NCBI GenBank assembly: GCA_022559845.1
Contig: CM040123.1
Location: 299,014,642 to 299,078,641 of the forward strand
Direction: 5' to 3'
Origin: Amorphophallus konjac
Lineage: Eukaryota > Streptophyta > Magnoliopsida > Alismatales > Araceae
Length of the DNA: 64,000 nt
The position numbers were made by a program, and so were the translations under genes. The notes under the pieces were generated by a model. That model was given only the letters and a program-made list of their open reading frames with translations. It did not search any database and was not told the origin of the DNA. Of the stretch, positions 34,051 to 44,497 are shown piece by piece (positions within the stretch are counted from its first letter, which is position 1; each line of letters opens with the position of its first letter).

Positions 34051-34568
34051 CTGACGAACATTTGGCTGTACTTACTCATCTTCCATTTTGGTCTCTTCAT
34101 TTCGACGGTGCTCTCAATTCTCAAGGCCGTGGAATCGGCGCTGTTCTCCTCACTCCGGAAGGAGTAACCATCCCCATCGCTTACCAACTCTCTTTTCCTG
34201 CCACTAATAACATAGCCGAGTATGAGGCTCTCCTTACTGGACTGAAGCACGCCTACCTCATGGGCGCGTGATATCTAAACATCATAGGAGATTCTCAATT
34301 GGTGTTGCGTCAAGTTCTGTCAACTTACCGCACCCGTGACCCCAAACTCAAGCCTTATCAAGATTTGGTCACGCTCTTGGCTAGGCAATTCCACAAGCTT
34401 GTCTACATTCATACTCCTCGCTCCCAGAATATCCTTGCTGATGCATTGGCATCACTTGATTCTTCCCTTTCCTTCCCGCTTAGTCGTTCCACTGAGACCA
34501 TTGTGGTTCAACGCATGGATGCTCCTCTCTCCAGGATCCTTGGTTCGATAACCTTAGGAAGGTTGTAA
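34051..34568 (+). pseudogene. Tat additional (archaeal-type) RNase H
   Basis: PFWSLHFDGALNSQGRGIG carries the first catalytic Asp of a second RNase H fold. NNIAEYEALLTGLKHAYLMG carries the Glu, and after a TGA the block LNIIGDSQLVLRQV the next Asp; SQNILADALASL is the last conserved block. A second RNase H of this type after the usual one is specific to the Tat clade. The TGA at 34270 breaks the frame. Confidence 0.9.
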
Positions 34569-34698
34569 AGAAGAAAGCTGAGAAGGAAGATTTGAAAGAA
34601 GTTTCATTGACTGAGCTTGAGGAGATTGTAGAAGAAGAGGAATTGTCGTGGTATCACGAGATAGAGCAGTATTGTAAGGATGGATCCTTCCAGAGACG

Positions 34699-35908
34699 GT
34701 GAATGCTGAGCAGCGCAAGGCCATCAGAAGAGTCACCGTCAGATACACAATTATTGCTGGAGAATTGTATAGACGGTCTCTCAATGGAGTTCTAATGAGG
34801 TGTTTAGATGACGATGAGACTTGGAAGGTTGTTGAAGTAGCTCATGCGAGCGAGTGCGGAGGGCACGTTAATGGACAGGCGTTGGCGAAGAAGATTCTTA
34901 GGCAGGGCTATTACTGGCCAAGCCTAGAAGAAGACTGTTCCACCTATGTCCGTAGGTGTCTTCAATGCCAGCCTCATGCCGACAAAATACATGCTCCGGC
35001 TTCTTCTCTCCATCTTCTCCCAGTACTTCTGCCCATTCTCGATGTGGGCCTTTGATATTGTTGGATCACTTGGTGACCCTAATGCTTAGGTTAAACAAAA
35101 ATCCTTTATTCTGACGACTACAGAGTACTTCACCAAGTGGGCAGAACCTGAAGCTTATGCAGAAATGAAAGCCACCACGGTATGCCGCTTCATCCTCAAG
35201 AATATCATCTCACGGTTTGGAGTGTCAAGTGATATCGTCACCGACAACGGGCCTCAATTTGTGTCTCAAGAACTTCAGGACCTCTCTAAGAAATTTAATA
35301 TTTCATTGCATCATTCATCACCATACTACCCTCAAGGTAATGGTCAAGCCGAGGCCACAAAAAAAACCCTTCTTAAAATTATTAAGTAAACATGCGAGTC
35401 ACACAAATTTGCTGATTGGGCCGACAAGCTGATAGAAGCTCTATGGGCTTATCGCACCTCCGTCCGTACTCCCACGGGGCAAACTCGTTTTGCCCTCACC
35501 TATGGGATGGAGGCGGTACTCCCGTACGAGATCTTGATCCCTTCCCTAAGAGTGCAGCTAGACAAAGAACTTAATCTCGACGAGCGTCGAGAGGCGTTGC
35601 TAGTCCAACTGGAACTCTTGGATGAGAAGAGGCTTAACGCGGCCAATCACGTCTCTGTTTATCAAAAACGTGTCTCGCGGCATTTTCAAAAGAAGGTTAT
35701 CGAAAGGAAATTTCAAGTGGGTAACATAGTTTTGAAACGTAAATTTATCAGATCAGTAGGTCCTAGGTCTAAGCTGCAACATAATTGGGAAGGGCCGTTT
35801 GTAGTTAAAGAAGTCTATCCTGGTAACGCGTACCGTCTTGTTAACGCGGAGGGTGAGGAATTGCTGAATCCGTGGAATGGGTTGTATCTAAAACATTTTT
35901 ATCCATAG
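34699..35908 (+). pseudogene. Tat integrase
   Basis: The first frame holds the zinc-binding domain: HASECGGHVNGQALAKKILR, GYYWPSLEEDC and YVRRCLQCQPHAD. The catalytic core is split by stops and a frameshift near 35055-35110. It resumes with FILTTTEYFTKWAEPEA, DIVTDNGPQFVSQELQ (second Asp) and YYPQGNGQAEATKK (catalytic Glu). A TAA follows at 35387. The last frame (35507-35908) gives LNLDERREALLVQLELLDEK and LQHNWEGPFVVKEVY, the GPF/Y-like end. The stop at 35906-35908 matches the usual integrase C-terminus. Confidence 0.9.
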
Positions 35909-36669
35909 AGTCAAGCCAACAACGGCCCGGCAGCGGGATGTGCCTCTACTTGATCATGAAGGGAGATCCCCGATTCAACATTCACACACTACACGACCCC
36001 CTGTGGTTCGAATTTCCTCTTTTTACGTAACACCGTTTCTCCCTTGGCCATGCTCAGGGGAAAGTGAAAATCCTTATTTTTCTCATCTCTCGGCTGAAAA
36101 TAGGGGCAAGTGGTGAATAAGGGGGCGAGAACTGATCTAGACCCCCCGATAAAAAGAGGTCTCAAATAGGGGCAGTCCGTTATGACCTTATTCCGCATTC
36201 AAAAGCAAAAAGAAAGAAAAGAAATAGAGAAAAGGGGCAAAGTCAAAGACAAAGATAAAAGCTCATCCAAAAGCTCGAAGCTCGAAAGTCTAAATGACCC
36301 CAAAACAATGAAACTAGGCATGGCAAGAGTGGCAGTATAGTTTCCCCGCGGGACGTTATGAGCCCAGACGTATGCGTGCCCAGAGCGGATGTAAGTTTGA
36401 TGATGGACACAAAGCCCCGGCGCAACAGACCAAACTCTTTGAAAATGGGTTGTCGTGAGAAGAACTCAAGCCCTAAAAACCTCTATACCTGTTGCCGGCT
36501 TTTCTATCAAGTTCCTTTCATTTTTTTTCCAAGGAATGGATCCCACCCCGATATGGCCTCGGTAGAGGCACCGTTAAGTGGAACGGACCCCGGCCATGGG
36601 CAGTCACTCATAATGCACGTCGAGCTTGGGAGACCCTTAATGAGACGTGAGGTTCCCCGTCGTCGGGTC

Positions 36670-36960
36670 TAAGCTGGTTCCAAAAATTTAAAAAAATCAA
36701 GTATTTTAAAATTAAAAAAATTAAATAGTTTCAAAATCTAAAAAAATCAAATATTTCAAAATCCAAAAAAAATCAAATAATTTCAAAATTCAAAAAAAAA
36801 TCAAATGGCTTCAAAATCCAAAAAAATCAAATATTTCAAAATCTAAAAAATCAAATATTTCAAAATCCAAAAAATCGAATATTTCAAAATTCAAAATCAC
36901 ATACTTCAAAACCCAAAAAATCAAATATTTTTAAAATCATAAAAAAGATTTTCATCATTT
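36670..36960 (+). repeat. A-rich ~26-bp minisatellite
   Basis: About 11 copies of a unit like AAAAAATCAAATATTTCAAA with a short CATCC-type spacer run head to tail, with length variation in the A runs. Confidence 0.85.
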
Positions 36961-37174
36961 GCATTTCATGGCATCCATTACATCCATTTTCATTTGTTAT
37001 TTGCCTATTTAATAAGGCTTATCCCCTTGACCAAAATTAAGAACTGGTCATTTCGAACTTGCTACAGGCAAGGGGTTAAGCCTAAACAGATTTAATCTGT
37101 TTTCTTTGTTTGTGTGTGCAGGGGTAGGTTGAAGTTAAAGGTTCAGTCATATGGCAACCGTCCTATTCCTTTCA

Positions 37175-37450
37175 ATGGCCATGGTCAGACCGTCCGATCA
37201 TTCACACGGAGTCATTCAGACCGTTCCAATCTCAAGCTATTTCAAATATCTACAGTCCTCACTAGACCGTTCAAGCGCATGAACGATAGAGATTTGACCA
37301 TTCGATCATGTTCACGGCCTACAGATAGGCTGTTCAATTCTCTGTTCTCAACTCTGCCGTTCAATCTAATGCACGGCCCTGATCGAGCCGTTCTATTCGT
37401 TGAACGGTTGGTGTCTAACCGTTTATTCAACCAAGCGGTCTGTGTGTGAC
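37175..37450. repeat. CGGTC/GACCGTTC palindrome cluster (Tat 3' region)
   Basis: CAGACCGTCCGATC, CAGACCGTTCC, AGACCGTTCAAG, GACCATTCG, AGGCTGTTCAA, GCCGTTCAA, GAGCCGTTC, GAACGGTTGG, AACCGTTTATTC and GCGGTCTGTG follow at 15-35-base spacing. It is the same motif family as in the 5' LTR. Confidence 0.75.
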
Positions 37451-37599
37451 CGTGTGCATTCTGAGATCATGCCCAAACTCACTCAATCACATAAGAAAGC
37501 CAAACTCAAATCAGCAAAGTCATCAATTTTATTCATTCATATACCAAACCTTTCTAAAACATAAGTCTCTATGTCAACATCATGAAAAGAAAGGAAAAA

Positions 37600-39051
37600 T
37601 CACTCAATCCTCCGCTGGACATCCCCGCGGGGACGTATCTCTCTCAACTCTCTAACATAAGCCTGGCACATCTCTGGAACCTCTGCAACCTCCGCTGGAA
37701 GGGTGAGCACCCTGCTAACCTCCCACATGATCAAGGCACTCCTGACCACCTGCTCATCCTCCTCCGTCCCGATCCTCCTCGCATGTAGTGTAGGAAGGTG
37801 GGGTAGTGCTGGTAGTACGGTCCTGGGTAGTCCAACCTATAGGTAGCAACGGTGCGGGCTGTACATCGCCAGTGCAGTGTCGCTCACGAGCCTCAAATCC
37901 AAGTATGGCCTCCTAGGTACCCTGACAGTGGTGTCGTGGAGGAAGTCAGGGCGCATCACGAACCGATCCAGGGGCAAGGTGTTGATGTAGAGTCGCCATT
38001 CGTCCCTGGTCTTCTTTTCCGCTGTCTTGCACTCTACCTATGGAGAGAACCTGAAGGTGCCACCTATGAAGAAGAGGGGATGGCTCCTGAAGATCTGACT
38101 AGCCGAAGTGATATCCTCCTTATGGACGAACTTCATCCTGATACCCATCCAGCACTCTAAAAGTATCATGGAGCCAAAGAGAGGACCTCCTAGAGCTGCT
38201 GAGGTAAGGCCCTCGTACAAATAGGCAAGGACAGCCTAGGAGATAGAAAGACCCTGCCACAGGCCACTGATGGTACTAAGGATAGGAGTCTCTAACACAT
38301 GGTCGACAGAGGGGAACAGGATGTCCCCATACAGGCAAATAGACGCGGCCTTGGCTATGGCCTCATCCCACCCACACCTATTCCTGCAATGTTCAACTAC
38401 CCACTGGCTAAGGGGAAGAAGGTGGATATGACGTGGGCCTATGAAGGTGCGGATGTCCTTGCTATTTGGTATAAACTCTCCCAAGATGAGGCTAGGGTCT
38501 ATAGGGGCAACAGTGTGACACACTAGGCCCTCCACACCCACCTTAGACCTAGGAAAGGAAAAATAGGTCTCTACCTCTTCCAGTAGGATAGTGGCCTCAA
38601 ATGATGGAAATATGAACGTATGGGTCTGAGGGTGCCAGATCTCTACCAGAGCTGGGATGCTACGCCAGTCAAGGGAGAGCTTTGGGTAATTTTGGCCTAG
38701 TACCAAGAGTGGGTGTAGGTGCCAAGACTTCAGGATGGATATCACTCCTATAGGCAATGCACGGACCATGGGGGCCATCCACTTCAAAGTGGAATAGCGC
38801 CTAGAGCCAGAGAGAAGCTGAGGTGGAGAGAAAAAAAGAAAAAAGAAAAGGAGAAAGAGAGGAAGAACATGTAAGTAAATGAATAAACTGATTTGAATGA
38901 AATCATGCTAACATACCTCTCTCAAATGCCTCGAGCTGAGATGACGAGGGATCGTAGTCAGCCATTGGATCACTTCACGCTCCTTCTTGGCCGACTTTGG
39001 CCATTCATGAGCTTCCCCCTCCATAGAACTCCCCTCAAAGGATCTTTTCAT
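37600..39051 (-). pseudogene. Antisense plant mobile domain (PMD) gene 1 of the Tat element
   Basis: Exon 1 (39051-38917, 45 codons) starts MKRSFEGSSMEGEAHEW and ends at a GTATGT donor; the acceptor CTCAG is at 38818-38820. Exon 2 continues in frame: WMAPMVRALPIGVISI, IPALVEIWHPQTHTFIFPS and FEATILLEEVETYFSF, the PMD (aminotransferase-like) fold, then SLILGEFIPNSKDIRTFIGP. TAG stops occur in frame near 38235, 38040 and 37840, each followed by continued homology-like sequence to a TGA at 37600. It runs against the retrotransposon. PMDs are known passengers of plant Ty3/gypsy and MULE elements; their role in the element is unknown. Confidence 0.72.
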
Positions 39052-39279
39052 GATGGTTTGTTGAAGAATAACAAAAGTTTGAAGCCTAGAAAGAGGGGTG
39101 TGGTGTGAGTTGCGAATTTAGGATCCCCCTCTTCTTATAGAGCTTGTATAAGAGCCTAAACCCATTAGGACTAAGCTAGGATACATCTAGATAGGGATAG
39201 GCTAGTGTTTGGGTTGGTTTAGAATACCATACCTCGGTTTGGGACTCTCCAAGAGAGTCCCGGTCGGACTCCCGGTATA

Positions 39280-39520
39280 TGAGATTGGACGGTCTTTCGA
39301 TAGACTGCCCTTTCCCTCGAGCGGCCTACAAAGAACTATCTATCTGCTTCTATACAGCTCGAATCTTAGGCCTCGCACGGTCGACACCCCACCGTTCTTC
39401 TACTTGAACGGTCGGTCTAGGACTATTTATCTGTTTATGCTGGTCGAAGTCAAACATCCTTCACGCTGTTCTATATGAGCCGTGCATCCGCTAGGCGGCC
39501 ACCTGTTGACCGCTCATCCC
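39280..39520. repeat. CGGTC/GCGGCC palindrome cluster
   Basis: GGACGGTCTTTCG, GATAGACTGCCC, GAGCGGCC, GCACGGTCGAC, CACCGTTC, GAACGGTCGG, GAGCCGTGCAT, GGCGGCCACC and GACCGCTCATCC recur in ~240 bases. It lies between the two antisense PMD genes. Confidence 0.65.
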
Positions 39521-39547
39521 CTATCACAATACTTTATACTCTTTTGT

Positions 39548-39850
39548 CTCTCTCCCTCTGAGTCGGAGTCTCTCACTCACTCTGAGTCGGCGTCTCTCCC
39601 TCGCTCGTAAGTCGACGTCTCTCTCTCACTCTGAGTCGGCATCTCTCCCTCGCTCTGAGTCGGCATCTCTCTCTCGCTCGTAAGTCGGTGTCTCTCTCTC
39701 ACTCTGAGTCGACGTCTCTCTCTCGCTCGTAAGTCGGAGTCTCTCTCTCACTCTGAGTCGGCATCTCTCCCTCGCTCGTAAGTCGGAGTCTCTCTCTCGC
39801 TCATAAGTCAGCGTCTCTCTCTCCGCTCTGCTATCTCGTAAGTCAGTATG
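39548..39850 (+). repeat. 24-bp minisatellite (CTCTGAGTCGGCRTCTCTCYCTCG)
   Basis: At least eleven copies alternate between a GAGTCGG and an AAGTCGG form, with TCTCTCTCTCACTC joints. It lies in the 3' region of the Tat element, a position known to generate satellite repeats. Confidence 0.88.
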
Positions 39851-39996
39851 TCTCTCTCTCCCAGTCAGTCGTAAGTCAGTTAGTTAGCATTTGCATCTAC
39901 ATTCATACATTCACATTTATAACAAAAGAAAAAACAACTAAAAACCAAAACATATCATATCACTATCATGTACAAAGTCGAGTCGTAGTATAAAAG

Positions 39997-42336
39997 TCAG
40001 GCTTGTCCCCCTCCCTGGCCCCCATCACTATCATCAACGCCCTCATGCCTCTTTGGTGGAGGCATCGCCGAGGTCGCCTCGTCGCGATGTCGCCGACGCC
40101 GCTCCCCATCCTCGTTCCGCCGGTGGCTGGAGGAACCCGTGAAGTAACTCCTCATGGAGCCGTGAGTGCCATGAGTGCTGCCGCTCGGAGTCCCGCTGCG
40201 CGCTGACTATCGGCTCATCTCCTTGTAGGCCCGCAGCTCCCCACTCAGCCCAGACGCCTCGATCAATGCACGGTCCCGCTCCGACCGGTAGCGCTCTGCC
40301 TCGGCTCGGGCTCGGATCAGCAACTCTGCTCCAGTCCGGAGACGCTCTAGCTCCGCGCGGAGAAGTGCTGTCTCAAGTACGTCGGCCGGTTGACTCTGCG
40401 CCGCCTCCTCCTACTGGCGGGCCACCTCCTCCCGAGCCGTTGCCGGCTCTGCTCGAACTCTGCCCTCAGTCGGGTCAGCTCGATCGTCTGCATACTCATT
40501 TTCATGGTTAGTCAATAGCATTTCATACATTTCATAAGCATAAGCATCCAAGATGTAGTGGTTGCGTACCCTCTCAGTAAGCGCAACCTCGGCCACCTCC
40601 ACCTGTGCTACCGTCCGGGCGAAATCGGCATCCCGCTCTGCTCGGTCTGCGGGAGTCTGCGAGGAGGAAGAAGGAGCGTCGGCCCCCTGTCGCTGGACTC
40701 CCTCGGCGCGCTGCATCCAAAACTCCAGGTCAGTCACATGCATAATCATAATTAAGTGCATAATTTTAGAGTTTAGGGGTTAGAAAACTCACCAGCAGGG
40801 CCAGGGCCTGCCGAGCCTCGTCTCGCTCCCTGATCGTAGAATGTAGGAGCCCCTGCAGCTCCGCAAGCCATCCCTCAGGGTCGATCTGCATTTGGAAGCC
40901 CAAATGTCAGTACATCATCATATAGAAATCATAAGCATAATAGACAAAGTTTAAGTTTAGAGGTCGTACCGGTCGGTGGGCACCCCGGAACACCTGGTCC
41001 CGGTAATGTCTGGCGTACACAGTGTAGTACGCCGAGTCACTCTCTGCTCGAGCGGTCACCACCCGCCCGAGTGCTGTCCAATCGGCAATCTGCTCGGCAT
41101 TCCACGCCGTCTAGTCGAAGGCCGCTGCCAGGACTCGCGTGGTCCGTGTGTCACGCTCCCCCAGCTTCTCCGGTGCCGAAAAGTCAACTACTGGCTGATG
41201 ACCCCAATGGTCCTCATCACCAATCGGAAGTAGAGTCGTTCCACCACATTCATGCAGTGAAGCCACACATCTCACCCAGAGAAGGCGAGGGCCCCTGCCA
41301 CCCAGGGCTGGCCCTCCTATCCCTCCTCTGCATATGGTGTCCATCGTACCTGCAAAATAGAAAGTTGCATCAGCATCATCAACATATAGAACTACATTTA
41401 ATTAAAGAATCTAAGTTTAGAATCGTACCGAGGTGTATGGTAGGGCGTCCAGGTCATCCTGTAGATCCTGGACCTGTCCCCTGAGGGCCCCAGTCTCTCG
41501 AGGTACGGTCCACCTTCGGGCAATGAGCAGTAAGTCCGGGTAGGTCTCGTCACCTCTCCCCAGTCCGCAAAGTCTCACATAGGCCCAAACCTACATCACA
41601 TCACATCACGTCAGCATATAGGAAGCATATAGGTGTTGCATAATCGAGTCTAAGGTAGAGGTCGTACCTGGAGAAGAGGGGAGAAGCCCCCAAGCATGGT
41701 CCGCCTGCTCGTCGAGCTCAGGGTCTCGAAGAGGAAAGCTAGGACCGTCGCTCCCCACGCGTAGTCGCTGACGTGGTCGACGTCCTGGAGTAGTGGAAGG
41801 AAGTAGTAGTAGATCACGTCCGCACGTGTCGAGAAGAGGAGTCATCCGAATAGCAGCATCAGAAATCTCCTCAGCACTCTGTCCACCTCAGCTCCCGGCT
41901 CCGCCGTGACTCCGCCGCTACTCTCGGTCTAGCCAGGTCCACCAACCTCTGGAGGTGCTGCTCCGGCTGCTCCCCTGTCGCTATCCCGGCCCGTCGTAGT
42001 CCTAGGCTGTCCTGTAGCCTCGCTCGGGGAAGGAGAGTGGACTGCCGCTTGGAACGCCGCAGCTCCAAGCCCAGCAGCTCCTGGGCCATCTCGCGGTAGT
42101 CGGGGTAAGTGCTCCCGTTGACCGGCCTCCCATGCACCCGTAGGTCCGTGAGTCGAGCCACGTCCTCCAACGTGGGGACCATATGCTCCCACGGAAAAAG
42201 GGATGCACGACTCACTGGGTACCAGCGGTCGTGCAGAGCGTAAAGGAGAGCAGTGTCAAACTGGCTCACCTCAATACTCAGGAATGGGGCGAATCCCATG
42301 GCTGTCAACCGCTCTCGCTGAAAGTCAGGCAGTGCC
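39997..42336 (-). pseudogene. Antisense PMD gene 2 of the Tat element, six exons, truncated by the SIRE insertion
   Basis: Reading leftwards from 42336: exon a (to 41668) holds AMGFAPFLSIEVSQFDTALL, HMVPTLEDVARLTDLRVHG, then after a frameshift near 41930 IYYYFLPLLQDVDHVSDYAW, the PMD hallmarks. Exons b (41590-41429), c (41349-40970), d (40885-40793), e (40722-40570) and f (40487-39997) follow with GT-AG introns of 70-84 bases, and GGFSPLLQ joins VWAYVRL across intron 1. Exons e-f encode a charged, coiled-coil-like Glu/Arg/Ala-rich tail and end GGQGGGQA, stop TGA at 39997-39999. The N-terminus is missing: the frame is open up to 42336, where the SIRE LTR begins. A PMD plus coiled-coil tail is the layout of Tat antisense ORFs. 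Confidence 0.75.
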
Positions 42337-42719
42337 TGTTAGGTGCAAGGCTCAGATTCAGAAGGGGGCTGAATGAATCCCCTATTTAAAATATAGTCCG
42401 ATTAAAACCTATAACAGAACAATGATGCGGAATTAACACAAATAGGTGCCTTTTATGACACAGGTGCTCCCTTTGAACGAAGTGGAAAGATCAGATAGAG
42501 TGAACTACAGATCTACTCACAATGAGTTGGTGAGCAGACCTAACTTCAATCAATATGCGATGTGCGAATAACCTACTCACTAGATGAAAGAACACATCGA
42601 GCCTAAGCATTCATCTAGCGAAACATAATAGACAATCAAACCACTGCACAGAAGATTTTTAAGGTGGTTCGGTCCTCCAGACCTACGTCCACCCCACACT
42701 CAAACCAGAGTGTGGATTC

Positions 42720-42985
42720 TGCTGCCAAACAGCTTGAAAACCGCTGGGCGACACAGCTTGCCTACAAACCACTGACTAACAGCTTGACCGCTGGGCATTA
42801 CAGCTTTGCCAACCGCTGGGGACTACAGCTTAACCCGTCCAGAGGAATCCTCCTCTGCCCGCTGAGCAACATAGCTTGCTGTCCGAGGTATCCACCTCGC
42901 CCGCTGAGCAACACAGCTTGCTATCCAGAGGAATCCTCCTCTGCAACGCTGAGCAATACAGCTTAGCTCTGCTGACTAATAGCTT
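42720..42985 (-). repeat. Short GCTGAGCAACA repeats in the U5 part of LTR A
   Basis: On the plus strand CCGCTGRGCAACAYAGCTTG recurs about seven times, separated by CCAGAGGAATCCTCCTCTGC-type blocks (inverted halves GAGGA/TCCTC). The elements at 50640-50900 and 54300-54650 carry an equivalent series in the same LTR position (CTGGGAGTCACTTG and TCTGGAGGAAGAG blocks). Confidence 0.65.
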
Positions 42986-43356
42986 GAAACAAAGGTAAAA
43001 ATAAAAACAAAGGATGATGAAACACAGCGACTGAAAGCTATAAAAGATAGAACACAACGTGGTCCTCAAAGGGCTAACTGGCCTGGATTTGATCCATGGT
43101 CCAGTAGAGGCAAATCTTCAGATGAAGCTTCTTTTCTTCTCTTCTAACTCTTGATCTCTCTTTCTGTCTCCTTTTTCTTTCTTCTTCTTCGTCTCTTTTC
43201 TTCTCTGCTACCCTCTCTTTCTTTTTCATGAACTCTTTTTCTCTTCTTCTCTCTTTCTCTTCTATCTGGATCGTACAGACTCTTTCTGCTTCTACTCTTC
43301 TAATGTAACTTTTTGTCCTCTCTGCATGAGCATCTTCTCCAGATGGAGAAGTCTTC

Positions 43357-43364
43357 TTTTTATA
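43357..43364 (-). promoter_or_regulatory. TATA box of LTR A
   Basis: The minus strand reads CTGCTATAAAAAGAAG, the same context as CTGCTATAAGAAGAAG in LTR C. Confidence 0.65.
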
Positions 43365-43589
43365 GCAGGAGCAGATAGGTGGGCGTGTGTCCTCCACGAA
43401 TTCTCGCCCTAGCGCCTTGAACATGTGGCAGTATTTCAGCCTGTTGCACTACATGTGTCACGATCCTGGCACTTCCTCTATTCTTGGATCACGTGCCCTT
43501 CTTAAGCTCCTCGAGCAGAAGTCCTGTCAGATCAGGCTTGTTATCAGTGTGAGTTAATCTGAAAGGAAAGAAAGGATGCATCGAGTAAG

Positions 43590-44180
43590 TTTGATATTTG
43601 AACTGAGCCTGTACAGACTTGATGCACAAAATGCAGTGTGCATATAAGAAAGTATGTACAACGAGAATGAATGCATGGACATGTCATCCACGAGTGTACA
43701 GACTTTGAATGCATGTAATGCATTTTTCATATGGAGAAGTATGCACATTGAAAGTGAATGTACAGACATGTCATCAACGAGTGTACAAACTTTGCGTGCA
43801 ATGTACAAATGATGTACAGACTTTCTGTGCCTAACGCTTAAGCCTGAATGCATCATGTATAGACTTGCTAAGACATCAAGGCAGCCGTGTGCAGACTTAG
43901 TGTATGTGCGAGACAATTCAATGCAGTATGCATATAGTAAAGTATGTACAATGAAGGTGAATGCACGGACAAGCCACCAGAGAATGTATAGACTTGATAG
44001 CATGCGGTGATGTATAGACTTGATAGCATGTGGCGATGTATAGACTTGTGAAATGATGCATGAACTATGCATATGCATGAAGAGCACTTGGCTGTATTGA
44101 CTAATCGAATGAAACAACGGAGGTTGTACAAACTTGTCATCAACGAATGTACAGACTTGAGTTGATGTAGTCTAGGCAAA
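43590..44180 (-). repeat. TGTACAGACTT motif array in LTR A (~15 copies)
   Basis: Copies such as TGTACAGACTTG, TGTATAGACTTG, TGTACAAACTTG and GTGCAGACTTAG occur at 20-60-base intervals, separated by unlike sequence. On the element's own strand this is AAGTCTRTACA, as in LTRs B and C. It lies upstream of the TATA box. Confidence 0.88.
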
Positions 44181-44483
44181 ACTCTATACATACTTTATTC
44201 CTTGAACATGCATGAGTCTAGGCATTCACTAACTTATGGCTACCATGAAACATAGTTATGAAATGCACAAGCCTAGACAATTATCCCTACACTGACTTTG
44301 TATGCCTAATGAACACGCATCGACATTGAATTGAATCGACTGATGAATGCACTGATGCAGTGTATGCATATGGCAGATAATGCACTGATGCAATGTGCAG
44401 AAGAACCAACAAGTGCAGACACATGGTGATAAATCATTCATACTCATAGTGCTTGCTAACACCAAAACCACAGGGGCACAACA

Positions 44484-44497
44484 ATCTCCCCCTTTTT
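44484..44497 (-). other. Polypurine tract of element A
   Basis: The minus strand reads AAAAAGGGGGAGAT directly before the 3' LTR. Confidence 0.85.

Larger units (their letters stand above)
35909..37599 (+). other. Tat 3' untranslated region, proximal part
   Basis: No coding region is seen. The segment contains several AATAGGGGCAAGT-like purine tracts near 36100-36180, an A-rich minisatellite (36670-36960) and a palindrome cluster (37175-37450). Confidence 0.6.
24987..42336 (+). mobile_element. Ty3/gypsy element, Tat lineage, cut at its right end
   Basis: A 17.3-kb part of one element: 5' LTR, primer site, long leader, gag, protease, RT, RNase H, an additional RNase H, integrase, then a >6-kb 3' region with minisatellites and two antisense PMD genes. 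The second RNase H after the usual one and the extra antisense ORFs are established marks of the plant Tat clade. It interrupts a hAT transposase on the left and is itself interrupted at 42,337 by a SIRE-like element. Its 3' LTR is not in the window. Confidence 0.88.
42337..44483 (-). repeat. 3' LTR of SIRE-like element A
   Basis: 2147 bases. On the minus strand it starts TGTTGTGCCCCTGTGG and ends TTGCACCTAACA. Order: TGTACAGACTT array (about 44180-43590), TATAAAAA box (43357-43364), GA-rich leader (43290-43120) and a region with repeated CCGCTGGGCGACACAGC-like blocks (43000-42720). It matches the LTRs at 48005 and 52492 in layout. Confidence 0.9.
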
